Shown: piece by piece, positions 34,628 through 45,900 of the stretch
Position numbering within the stretch: the first letter of the stretch is position 1
How the letters are laid out: each line of letters begins with the position of its first letter
NCBI GenBank assembly: GCA_032358165.1
Contig: JAALGY010000014.1
Location: forward strand, 806,001-870,000
Reading direction: 5' to 3'
DNA from: Diplosphaera chodatii
Lineage: Eukaryota; Chlorophyta; Trebouxiophyceae; Prasiolales; Stichococcaceae
Length of the DNA stretch: 64,000 bases
Program-made: the position numbers and the translations under genes
The notes under the pieces: model-generated
The model's database searches: none
What the model was told of the DNA's origin: nothing
Seen by the model: the letters and a program-made list of their open reading frames with translations, nothing else

Positions 34628-37600
34628 TCACTCGTCCAGGCCCTTGAGCGAGGCCAGCGCCGCGAGCACCTTCCGGTGCTTCCGCAGCGCCGTCTGCAGC
34701 AGCCCCAGCCGCGCCGCCGTGCCCCGCGCCTCCAGCAGTGCCTACGGTGAAAGTAGCAGCTTGGTACTGTGACGGACATCGTAACTACAGCATCACAAGG
34801 TGCAGCATGGTGCAGGCCACGGCAGCTGCACACGCGCGCTGCAGCATGCATCGGTAGTTTTCTGACCAAGTGCTGACGCCAGCATTGTTTGATGTCCGAG
34901 ATGCCGACAGCACACTATACTGGGGACTGATGGTCTCAAATACACGCAGCTGCGTGATGCTCGCTGGGCAGAGCGCCAGGCAACTCCGGGTAAATATAAA
35001 ATATATATTTGTCGTAAAAAAATTACCTGGCGGCCCTCCGAGGTGCTGATGTCGGGCAGGATGACGGGCATGCAGAAGCTGAGGCGCTGCGCCCGCCGCA
35101 GCGCCGGGTACTCGCGCGGGCAGTACCCCGCGCCGACGTCGTCCTCGTCGCTGCTGCTGCCGCCGCCGCCGCCGCCGCCGTCGGCTGCCTGCTGCCCGTC
35201 TGTTTCCTGCCCGTCCGCCGGCCGCACTGCCGCGTCCCACTGCTGCGGGTCCGTGAACTGCTGCAGGATGTCTGCTTGCGAGGTCGCTGGCGGCGCGGCT
35301 GCTGTGGAGGCGATCTGGCCGGGCTGCGTGTCTGCTGGTGCTTCGCCAGGGTCTGCCCATAGCAAATTTGCATTCGTGGTTGTACCCCTCAGCACCATTG
35401 CAGCCACATACGACTGTCAGGTGCACCATCAGTGGTCACTCAAGCAAGCACGCCTGGTCAACACCCACATAGCCCACATGCAGCCAACACGTGGCACCGA
35501 GCCAAGCATCCAGCACGACCACTGACCCAACCGTATCCGACTACAGGAGGCTTACTGGAGCCGAAGGCCGAGTCGCCGTCGCCGCGGGGGGGCGGCCGCA
35601 GCGCCAGCAGCCCCGCCGGCAGCGTGAGCGGCCGCAGCCGCAGCCGCGCCGCCAGGCTCACCACCGCGTCCAGCTCCCGCCACAGCGCCAGCTCAGCCTG
35701 AGGTGACGCCAGCTCAGCATGTGAGGCGGGCCAGGGTTCTGGGGGACTGACATGCACCGAGGTGTCCAACGAGCTGCAGGGGAGCTGCTGGTGTTTGGAG
35801 ACTGACACTCAGCCACAGTCTGCATGCGATGCTGTTGAACAAAACTCTTGCAGTCTTGACCGTCAATAGGCACCTGCTGCGCTGTGGCGTCGTCTGCGCT
35901 GTCCAGGGCCGCCCTGGCTGCTGTCCGCATCTCCCTGTCGACATCCTTGTCGACACCCTGCAGCAGCCAAGGGGACTACCTGGCTGTTGAGCTGGGTGTG
36001 ACCGGTATCACAGTCTGTGCAGCAGCTATCCCGTCAGTGTTGAGTGAACACGCACGCTCTGCTGCTTTGTCCACATTCCCCCATAGTCTAATGATTTACT
36101 AGCAGGTGAAAAGCTTCAGTGTGATCATACCTGGGACGCTACCCCCCGTTGCTGTGTGGACCCCCGCAGCCGGGCTGCCGGGTCTGACACGACGTCGTCT
36201 GCCTTCGGGCTGTCCTGGGGGTGGCAACAGCGGGCTGCGATTAGATGCATAGCAAGCATTGCGCGTACCATTGCAGCACGCCGGGGTATGACGATGGTTC
36301 TGGGTCCTCAGGTCCACAATGACTACATGCAGCGCAGGCCGCAGCTCAGGATGCTCAGTCGGCCTTCGACATTACGGTGAAACGGAGAGCAGCTGCACCA
36401 CGCTTGTCACCTGGGACCAGGCAGCGGCTGCGGCTTCGCGGGCCGCCCCGTGGGCCGCCTCGGCCGCCGCCACGCGCACCTCGCCCAGGCCCTGCTGCCC
36501 TGTAGCAGCAGCAATGTGCCCGCCTTTACAAGGGGGCCTGATAGGGCCGACGTAGGTGCAGACTGGTATACGACCTCACGCCGCCGCGTGATGTGCTTGT
36601 GCACGTTCAGAACACTCATAACACAGTGCTGTGCTAGGCTGTCCTCTGGCAACGAATCGGCAGATGGGCTGCAGCACTGCATGGGGCGCAGCAGGCTGGC
36701 GACTTTCGGATCACGCAGTACGCTCAAGCGCGGCAATGCTACACCAAGTCTGAGGAGAGCACGGCCCATGGTCAAGACACACCGCCGAGGCTGCTGATGA
36801 GGTCCGCAACACCGCCCGCGAGCTCGATGCGCCGCAGCGCCGCCATGCCAGCTGCATCCTTTGACGCATCGCGCACCCCGGCACCCTTCGCCAGCACCGC
36901 CTCCAGCTCCCAGCTCTGCCACACCTGCAGAGCGTCGGACGCGACATGCATCTTTCTGCGCAGCGTTGCATTAAGGGCGGTCAAAGTACAGGCAGCTGCC
37001 GCGTGCCTACTGCTGCCAGCCTCCTCCAGATGTGGCGTCAGACGCCAGGCACGCTTGCCCCGCAAGCAAGGGCAACTCTCCTCTGGCTGCGGGGTGGCGG
37101 CCCTGGCACAGCAGCTTGCAGCTGGGAGCACGATGGTGGCTCGAGTCCCAGACCTGAGCCGATGCGGTCGCCGCTGCGGCCGCCGCGGCGTTGTGCACCG
37201 CCATGGCCGACAGCAGATGCGCGCCGGGCGGGGCGTCCTCCAGCATGCGCTCAGCGGTGCCCTCCGCCGCTGCCACCTCCTCGGCATCCGGCAGCAGGCG
37301 GCAGTGCGCCCGCGTGAACGGCACCTCCTGCGTGACACGCTCCACCTGCAAGCGATGACCACAGGGGATGTATTCGAAGCGAACATGACGGCTGAAAGAA
37401 CAAGTGACAAACGTGCATATTCCACAAAGTGCAACATCCATGCGTGCGCCAACCATGCAAAGCTACGTCAGCTCCAATGACTAGCTGGCATCACTGCTGC
37501 CTGCCCATGCCCCAGCTGGTCCTGGGTGCTTCAAGGATCATAGGGCTGACGACCAGCAGACGGAGAGGAGACACAGCCATCTTCAGACCCAGGAGGCCCA

Positions 37601-38733
37601 CCCTGAGGCGCCCCATCCCGTAGGCGAGCACGATCAGGCGGCCGTCGGGGCAGCGCACCGCCGCCACCAGCTCCATCAGCACGCCCACTGACGGGGCGCT
37701 GACGCCACCGCCGCCGCCGCCCACGCCCTCGAACGGGTCCTCGCTGGGCTGCCGGGGCCTGAGCGGTCATCAAACATTCACCAACACATCAGTGAGGCAG
37801 GGGGTGTATGATTTGCAGCTCGGTGAACACATCGCCAAGGTGGCTGGCATCTGGCTTTGGCGTGCCAGCCATCAGGAAAGACGATCTCAGATGGGCCTTA
37901 GGACGTGCCACAGCAGACACCACACTCTCGCAGCATTCTGGTGACGCGCATCGGTCAAAGGCGCTACTCAGCTTGCACAGGTGGCGATGCAGCACGTTGT
38001 CTTCTGCGGCACCGCACCTGCTGGCTGACTGCAGGGGCTGAATGGCGGCGGCCGGCGTGCCGAGCGCCTCGGAGCCCCCCGGCAGGTACACGTGGCCGAA
38101 GCGCCAGGGGCGCGGACCGGCCATGATGCCCTCGAACATGTGGCAGTAGTGCGGCACGTGCACGTGCAGCACCTCCTGCGCGTCGTCAGGCAGGAAGGTA
38201 TCTCTCAGGTGTCAGCTGCCATGTCCAAAGCCCTTCAGCCCTGTCACCCAGAGTGCAGGGCTGACTTGCAACGAGTGGTTTGCAGCACCCAAGTGGATGC
38301 ATCTGCTCGAGGTTGCATGTGTGACATTTGTATGTGGGTGGTGTGTCGTCAGGACACATGTCGGTCGGAGACATGCCTGGGTGCCCGGGAGTGTGGCCCA
38401 CTGCACGCGCCACAGCGGCAGGTTCGGCAGCGCCCCAGCACCCGTCGGCGGCTCAGGAGCAGCTTCCGCTGCTTCGCTGGCGCTGCTGTCGGCAGCTGGC
38501 GGCTCGCTGTTGGACTTGTAGAACAGCGCGTCGAGGCCTCTCGCCTGAACAGCATACCATGGCAGCTGGTTGCACGCGTCATACTCCCTCACCATGTTGT
38601 GCAGTTGCATCACATGCTGTTTATAATAACAGCAGCCGAAAGGCGTGCTCAAACACACCTGCTCTCGCAACGCGGCGCTGCTGCCAGGACTGTCGCTGGG
38701 CTCGGGACCCGCTGCCTTGCCTGCCAAGACCAT
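34628..38733 (-). CDS. Lon N-terminal (substrate-binding) domain protein
   Basis: ATG at 38733 (MVLAGKAAGPEPSDSPG). After an Ala/Glu/Pro linker the Lon-N domain starts LPLWRVQWATLPGTQ (near 38400) and continues EVLHVHVPHYCHMFEGIMAG with PWRFGHVYLPGGSEALG (38190-38050), VLMELVAAVRCPDGRLIVLA with GMGRLRVGLLG (37730-37580) and VERVTQEVPFTRAHCRLLPD (37350-37160). Helical exons follow: VWQSWELEAVLAKG (36925), ELALWRELDAVVSLAARLRL (35700-35555) and an acidic/Gly exon at 35357-35023 with a Gly7 run. The C-terminus is LRRAQRLSFCMPVILPD and ALLEARGTAARLGLLQTALR, then TGA at 34628. There is no AAA+ ATPase or Ser-Lys protease domain, so it is not a Lon protease but resembles the stand-alone LON-domain proteins of plants. 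Role unknown; protein binding is inferred. It is divergent from the dehydrogenase gene. Confidence 0.75.
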
Positions 38734-39505
38734 TTTTTGACGCACCCGGCTGCGGTATCTGCGCTGCTGCTGCCAGCGTGCCGTGCTGTGCTGACTTGAT
38801 CTGTGGTTCTCAAGTGATGCTGACACAGGGATGCACGTCAACCTGTGAGCTGTGGATGCTACTCCTGCATGTGCATTGCACCGTGTGCCACCACCAGTGG
38901 CAGCCTGCGCCATTGCCCCTGGATCGTCTGATGCACTGCTGCACCCTCTCTCAGCTTAGCACGTCAGACACATCTGCAGAGCTTGAGGCTCGGTTTGTTG
39001 GCCTATGTGAGGACCGGCAGCTGAACAGATGCCAGAGGGTTGCCCTCTGCTTCGATGGCAAATATACCGCGCAAGCTCAATCCTTACATGGTCATATGGT
39101 CAAACCGCGGGGCATCAATCTGTGTCATCTTGCAGCCGCAATATGACAGTGCAGACCGCTGCACGTTGGTGTCCAGCTATCACTTGCGGCACGTGCCGCT
39201 GCCATGTCTGACAGGTGACGTGGCCTGCAACAGGCTGCAATGCCGTGCACAAGCTGATCGCGTGATTGCGCATAATCAGATGTCGTGTCACAAGTAAGCT
39301 TATTCAGCAGAGCCGTGGTGTCGTCAGATTTCGCCTGCAGCAGCTGCACCCGTTGCATGTTGTACTGACCACACCATTGATTGCACTGCCTCAGGCGCGA
39401 ATATCGCTTTTGGGTTCACGCGCTCGATTGCGGGCCATCAACCCCGGCTCCAGCTCTTGAGACCCACATCGCCACCTCGACTGAAGCTTTCGTCCACAGC
39501 ACAGC
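38734..39505. promoter_or_regulatory. Divergent promoter region, Lon-domain gene / dehydrogenase
   Basis: Both flanking ATGs face away from this 772-base interval, so it must contain both promoters and 5' UTRs. Long open frames across it (for example plus-strand 38328-39146) lack domains and overlap the Lon-domain exon antisense. No specific element was identified. Confidence 0.5.
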
Positions 39506-41595
39506 ATGGCAGCAAGCGGTGCACTGCGGCGGCTGCCGACGGTTGCTGAGATGCTGACATCTGCCAATGTGACAGCACAGCCGTCGTGCAGAGCCGTCTA
39601 CCAGTTGTGCAGGTCGTTTGCCGCCGCCAGTGCCGCTGCAGATGGTCAGCAGCGGGTGGCGCTGATCCAGGGCGCGTCAAGGGGCCTTGGTCTGGAGTAT
39701 GCCCGGCAGCTGCTGCAGCGCAACGGACAGAGGTGCAGGCCTCTGCCTCTTTGTCCGTGCTAACCCATGGATATAGCCACCAGCATGCTGAGCAACAGCT
39801 TCTGCAAAGCGCAGCAACATCATGCTGACAGCTGACCTGCTTTGCTCCTCACTGGCGCATCCTCCAAATTTGTCGAGCCGTGCAGCACTCAGGCAGCCAT
39901 CGCACCAAGTCCTCATCCGCAAGTGCAGCGTGATCGCCACGTGCCGGGATCCCGACAGCGCTGCCAGTCTCCACGAGCTGGCATCGCAGCATGGCGAGCG
40001 GCTGCAGGTTGTGCAGCTGGATGTCGCATCCGAGGACTCCATACAGGTGGTCACTGAATTCATGTGTCCCATGATGGTGCGCTCACACTCACAACTGCGT
40101 GCGGCTGCTGCTAGATGTGCAGGCATGTGCTCTCGCTCCACACCTCAGACATGCCAACACATATTGGTGGTCGAGCAGGCAGCTGTGAAGACAGTTTCCA
40201 CTCAGCACGGGCACCTGGACCTGCTGGTGAACGTGGCTGGCCTGCTGCACATACCTGGCGAGCTGTCTCCAGGTAGGTGGCGCACATGGTGCCATGCCGT
40301 TGCCTGCTGCCGCACAGGAGTGTCAGCAGCCCACTGCCATTAGCATGTGGTGACTGCGCACTCGCCTGAGCTTCAGAGTGTCTGCCATGTGCCACTGGGT
40401 CCGGACTGACTGGAGTCACATCTGCAACTGTATATAGAGACCGCGCTGTCGAGGGTGGAGGCCCGTAGCCTGCACGACGTCTTCCAGGTCAATGCATTTG
40501 GGCCGATCCTCGTTTCGAAGGTGTGGAGGAGGTTGCACCGGGCTTTCCTAGGTTCCTGTGCCATGTGGCATGCTGTCACGTGCCCAACTGGGATCCGCTG
40601 CGCACCATCAGGCAACCAACTGGTTGACACCGTCACCCGTGCTGCAGGCCTTTGCCCCACTGCTCATCAACGCTGCAAAGGCGAACAACGCCACAGAGTG
40701 GGTACTCTTGCTGGGCTACTCATTTGATGTGTTGCATGGCAGCCAAAGTCGTGTGGCTTAATATCATGCTAGCAACTGCTGATGCTGTCGCCTTCCGATG
40801 TGTGGGCACTCACTAATGTGCATGCCGCAGGGAGCGTCCAGCTGTCATTGCAAACATGAGCGCGCGTGTGGGCAGCATCAGCGACAACAGCCTCGGGGGC
40901 TGGTGAGATAGCAGTGAAACCTTTTCCCGCAACACACGCGGAGCAGTGGAAGCTCCTCCCTTCGAAGATCCTCCGAGATGACATGTTGGTGACAGTGGTG
41001 GCAGGCATTGCAACTGGCTCTCTTGTTGTCTATGCAGGTACTCCTACAGAGCATCAAAGACAGCGCTGAATCAGCTGACGAAGACGATGGCGGTGGAGTT
41101 TGGGCGCCGCAAGCAGAAGGTTGCATGCGTCCTACTGCACCCAGGCACCGTTGACACCGACCTCTCAGCACCATTCCAAAAGGTGGTGCTCAGTCCAGCC
41201 TGGTTTACTTCGCCGTCTGTTCATAAATGATGCAGCTGCGCCGCTTCTGTGCTTACGGCAGTCATTCATGCAGGAGATGTGTCATATAGAGTAGGCACGA
41301 TCCACTGCACACCTCTGTCTGGTCTGTTGCACCTAACCCTGTATGGTGGGCATGACACAGAATGTGAAGCCTGAGAAGCTGTTCAGCCGGGAGCGTGCGG
41401 TGCAGCAGCTGCTGGGCCTCATCGACCGTACCACTTTGGCCGACAATGGCGCGTACTGGGTGCGCACATCGCCATGCTGCACGCCAGCATGCCGCAAGGG
41501 TCGTGTGAGGGTTGTTTGTGCACCATCCGACAGCTAGGCAGATGCTCTCTGTGCTCGTCATGCAGGCATGGGACGGCGAAACGATACCCTGGTAG
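39506..41595 (+). CDS. Short-chain dehydrogenase/reductase with N-terminal presequence
   Basis: ATG at 39506. About 45 residues rich in Ala, Arg and Ser without acids near the start (MAASGALRRL) suggest a mitochondrial or plastid presequence. The Rossmann fold starts VALIQGASRGLGLEYARQL (cofactor loop GASRGLG). Further exons: SVIATCRDPDSAASLHELA (39935), VQLDVASEDSI (40010), HLDLLVNVAGLLH (40210; NNAG reads NVAG), VFQVNAFGPILVSK (40475), FAPLLINAAKAN (40650), IANMSARVGSISDNSLGGW (40850; catalytic Ser) joined in phase to YSYRASKTALNQLTK (41040; catalytic Tyr/Lys), LLHPGTVDTDLSAPFQK (41135), NVKPEKLFSRERAVQQLL (41362) and a last exon WDGETIPW ending TAG at 41595. Arg after the Gly motif hints at NADPH. 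It resembles C-factor-like oxidoreductases (plant At4g20760 group). Substrate unknown. Confidence 0.85.
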
Positions 41596-42955
41596 AGTGA
41601 CCGCTCAGTGGTTTGGGCCTGTACAGCCACCCCCAGCGGGCAGCGGCATCGCAGACTGCGTCGCCCTGCTTCTGGAACTGCAGTCTGGGCACCCTGCAAC
41701 GATTACTAAGCCCTGTGTACTGCGCAATTGACCTGCGCCCCACCCCGGGCACACAGGCCGTAACCGGCCATCTCCGAGTCTGTGGGGTTCACGACTGCGT
41801 AAATCTGTTGCAAGTGCTTTCGCGGGCTCACCTGTTCGTTCCTGTCGAAGGATCGACTTGCTGTCACGTTCTGACGAACCATTTAACCCTCCGTACTCGC
41901 GCCCTTGTTTCAGATCGCTGCCTCGCAACACACCACGTTTGTCAGCATAGCAGGCGGCAGGTAGTCCCGCTGCTTGCTATTGGCCACTTGTTAGACGGAT
42001 GCAGCTCGACCAGGAGCCATCGCAACCTACACCGCATCGTCCCAGGGGCGCGCTTCGAACGACAGGGGGAGGATCCGCTGTTTCAGCTAGTCAGCGCACA
42101 CCAGCACCTGCTCGTCCGCTCCAACACAGGCGATCACGCTAGTTGCCAGTCGTCTGATGCGAACCTGTCACGTGCAGTTGGTCACGGGGGCTGTCATGCA
42201 CAACACAGATTCGTGATCCGGGTCAGTTTCCTGTTCTTGCAGGCTGACTTAGCACTGCGAGCTGGAATGTCCTGGCTTGACGAGGTTGCTGCACGCTGCT
42301 TGTGCGCCTGCCTGGCAGACTGGCAATCACGAGCTTTAGCAGGTCTGGATAGTATCTTGCTGCCAGCAGCCCCTGAGGCCGTCAACACGGCCTGACAGGT
42401 GCGTCGTCTAGCAGCATACAGCATCCGTTTGCTGGTGCGCATGTGTCTGTCGGTGTTGTCTGTCAGGAACGCTGTGCATGGCCACTCTGCGCGCAACTTG
42501 GAGCAACATTGGGCCTTTGCGTGCTGAGTAGGGCCAAGGGCTGCCGGGCATTGCAGCCAGCTTGCCTTGCGCCGCATCTCACAGCGCGGCCGCCGGGTCA
42601 AACGCAGCTGTGCCGCTGCCAGCAGTTGCAACAGCCCCTGCCGGGCTGCGCAGCCGCTGACCCAGGCCGCGCTGCCCTGGCTCGTGGCCGATCCTTCCAG
42701 AAACGGACGTGCACATGCATGCAGAGATGCAGCAATGTTTAGCGCCAAGGGCAGCATTGGAGATGGTGCCCTTCCGTTCAGCTTGCTGGAACGACATGCC
42801 ACCAGCTGACTGTGCATACAGCACTGCCACACGCCGCGCTCTCAGCAGCAGACGCCGGACAGTAGGCAGAAGGCCGCAGTCAACCCTGTTGTAAACGGAA
42901 CAAGGGGCTCGAAAAATTGGCGCTACAAGACGCAGCAGCCGTCGCAGGCGCTGCC
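41596..42955. other. Gap with uncertain open frames
   Basis: An open plus frame runs through 41613-42395 with no domain. Its last third reads SWLDEVAARCLCACLADW. A GC-rich island at 42560-42700 is open in several frames. I see no convincing gene. The segment 41730-42190 differs in texture (short, scattered minus-strand coding-like pieces broken by stops) and may be an old element. The end should hold the 5' UTR of the next gene. Confidence 0.3.
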
Positions 42956-45900
42956 ATGAGTGCGGATGTGAGCCCCTCTGGCAGGGCGGGCGGGGGCCCA
43001 CCCATCAGCAGCCCCTTTGCAAGCGCCAGCTGGCAGGATCGCCAGCACGACGGCAGCTTCCAGCCCCACGCCCAGCCGCAGCAGCAGCATGTGCACTGGC
43101 ATGCCCCAGACGTCTCGGGTGGAAGCACTGGACACAGCCTGCCAGCGGGCCACCCAGACGCTGCAGGCAGCGCACATGCTGGTGACCTACGGTCGCTCAG
43201 CAAGCCTGCCCATCCGCCACCGGCTGTGAAGGTGTGTTACGTCCCCTGACACTCTACAACGAAGCTGGGCATGTTGCACAACAGTTCGACTATTCTGTGG
43301 TCAGTTCGCGCTTCACGCTGGACTAGATGGACCTCTTGTGATGCTGTGGTACAGGTCACAAGTACGGCGACGAAGCCAGACCACGGGGCCGCCTCGCGGG
43401 TGCGCTCGCCAGCCAAACCGCCATCAGGGCGCCCCGGCAAGTCGTCAGCAATGCTCAGCGCCGCCTCGGCGGCGAGCTACATCAGCAGCCGCGACAGCCT
43501 GGACGGCGCTTTCGGCCACGCCAACGGCAGCATGTACGGCCACGACGGCGGGGCTCCCGCGGCCAGCAACGGCGTCTCGAGCTCCCGGCGGCTGTCTGAC
43601 AGCAGCGTTGTCAGCGACGCCAGCGGCCACGCCTCTGGGTACACCAGCCGCGGCCACCTGGGGAGGGCAGTCTACGTTGCTGAAGACCTGGCCCCAGCCC
43701 TGCCATCCAATCGCGACACCCACCACAACGGCAGCAGCGCCCACCACAGCAGGCACTCTGATGATGTAAGCCGGCACATTGCTGCGAATTCCCACGCGAG
43801 ACGGACGATGCGCCTGCCGATCAGCGCCCCGCACTCGCCGCGGCGCCACAGCAGCCGCGACGGCGGCTCGTCGCTGCAGGGCGCCCCATGGCAGCGGCAA
43901 CACAGCTGGGACGGCGGCACTGCACCCCTCCTAGGTGTGGCGCCTGGCTATGCCCCTGGAACAGTGGCAGCGCTGCAGGCCGGGGCCTCCGCAGCGGCGG
44001 CTGCCCAGCAGCCGCCAGAGCCACGCTTCTTCGACCCCAGCGCGCATGCGATGCGGCTGCGGGCCGAGCGCAGCGGCGGCTTTGCCGCGGACGAGCCCAC
44101 CCAGGAGTGGCGCGGCGAGCTGCCAGCCTGGCAGCGTGCCGCGCAGCGTGCCACCAGCGCAGCAGCAGGTGCAGCACCTTGTGGTTTTGACCTTGTTGGT
44201 GGGCATGTAACAGTGTGGAACCTACACCGCTTAGCTGTGGCTATGCTTGTTGGGCCTGTCAGACCATATGTGCTACATGAGACCATACATAGATCTGGCA
44301 TAGTCTTTGATCCAGTGTTTGCATGCTGCAGCGCTTCCCTATCCCGCTGTGGCGGCGGCCATGGCGGAGGCGGAAGCGGCGGAAGCAGCGGAGGCGGCGC
44401 ACCTGGCCCGCGAGCGGCGCTGGCGGCAGCAGCGGCGCCAACTGGAGCTCAGCCACGCCTTCAAGCGCGACAAGGCCAAGGTAGCCCATTGCCATATCGT
44501 AAAGTCTGCAGTGTCAAGGGTGTTTGCAGCTGTTGCAAGTGGCACCAATCGTGATGCAGTATCAAGAACAAGCATGCATCGCAGGCACTCTCCTGTCCAC
44601 AAGCCTGAACTGAGCACATAGCACCCACTAGCTGCCAGCTCGGTTATGCACCCTTTAAGACCGGAATGTAACGACGATGAATAGGTCATATAGGGCTTTG
44701 ATAAACGAGTGGTAATGCCGGCCGTGCCGGGGGGTGGTCTCCGCTGACGTAACCTTGCGTCGGGCGCCACGCTGCTCGGCTTGGTTGCCGTCATACTACC
44801 TCTACGCTTTCCTTTCTCGTCGTCAGCTTTCCGTTTGCTGGACCATTCCGGTCTTCGTGCTTTCTGTTAGTGCATGCCATGGGTTGAAGCCCCCATGCTT
44901 GGTTCAGGCCAAGGCGGCCGAGCAGGCAGCAGCGGCAGCGGCAGCTCAGGCAGCAGCGCAGCATCGGGGCAGAGCCGTCGCCGCCGCCCTGTTTGCCCTG
45001 GGCGCTGCAGCCGGCCTGCGGCTGGCCGCCCAGCAGCCGCAGCAGGGCCGGGAGCAGCCCGGCGCTGAGCTGGCGGCGGGGGCGGCGGAGCTGCGCCATG
45101 GCGCTGACGATGCTGCGAAGCTGGAGACCGCCATGCAGCGGCTCAGCGGTGCGCAGCCGCCGTCCCCTGCCGGCAGCCCGCTGCACAGGTGTTCTTCTGC
45201 TGCACACCGCCGCTGGTTTTCAAAAGAACATTTGAGTGTGCTGTTGTGGAGCCGTCACCTAGCGGCTGCCCAGCCTCTGGCAGCTGTCAGGACAGCAAGC
45301 AAGCCCGCTGTGGAGGCAGCAGTCTCAGCGTCGCGTTGCTTGATGGCGCTGCCGCTGCAGGGTGTCGTTCAAGGCGGAGCTGGGGGCGCCGCTGGCCGGC
45401 TCCTCACCACCGGCGCCCCCGCGCACGGGCTCGCTGTCCCGCAGCCCCAGGTGAGACAGCACAGTGGGTGCTGCCATCGGCCGCCCATGGCCACCAGCGC
45501 TGGATGCTGGATGTTTCGAGGCAGCAGTGTGACCAAATCAGGCCGCAGGAGCAACCCTTCCTGCTGCCTGATTTTCTTTCTGAGACAAGCGGCTCTGATG
45601 GAGCTGCAGAGCTTGCTCGGTGGCAGCTTGCATTTCGGTGGTTGCACAGCGTCTGACAGGTGCTGGAGTCTCATGGTTGAGCGTCTCTCCTTTGCAGGGT
45701 GAGCGGCAGCCTGGACTTTGTAGCGGCAAAGGCTGCCAGCCGCGTGGCGCTAGGCGCAGTGCGGAATGGCTTTGAACGGTGCGCACTGGCAGTGTATGCA
45801 TATCGCAAATGCAATGCTGCGGGAATGAATGTCACACTTAAGCCTGCAACGACTCCTGCGTTTGGCGGAGTACTCACGTCCGTCCTGGCAACGGCAACAA

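Noticed and set aside
34785..35429. Minus-strand frame with Arg/Ser-rich text
   Set aside because: It is a shifted frame of the acidic/Gly7 exon of the Lon-domain gene and crosses its donor site.
38328..39146. Long plus-strand open frame (272 codons)
   Set aside because: It lies antisense to the first exons of the Lon-domain gene, shows no domain, and its composition mirrors the opposite coding strand.
42560..42700. Possible exon on either strand
   Set aside because: GC-rich and open in several frames, but no motif, and no splice partner could be chained.
43338..43769. Thr/Ala-rich plus-strand open frame
   Set aside because: It is a frame shadow of the Ser/His-rich exon of the large unknown protein.
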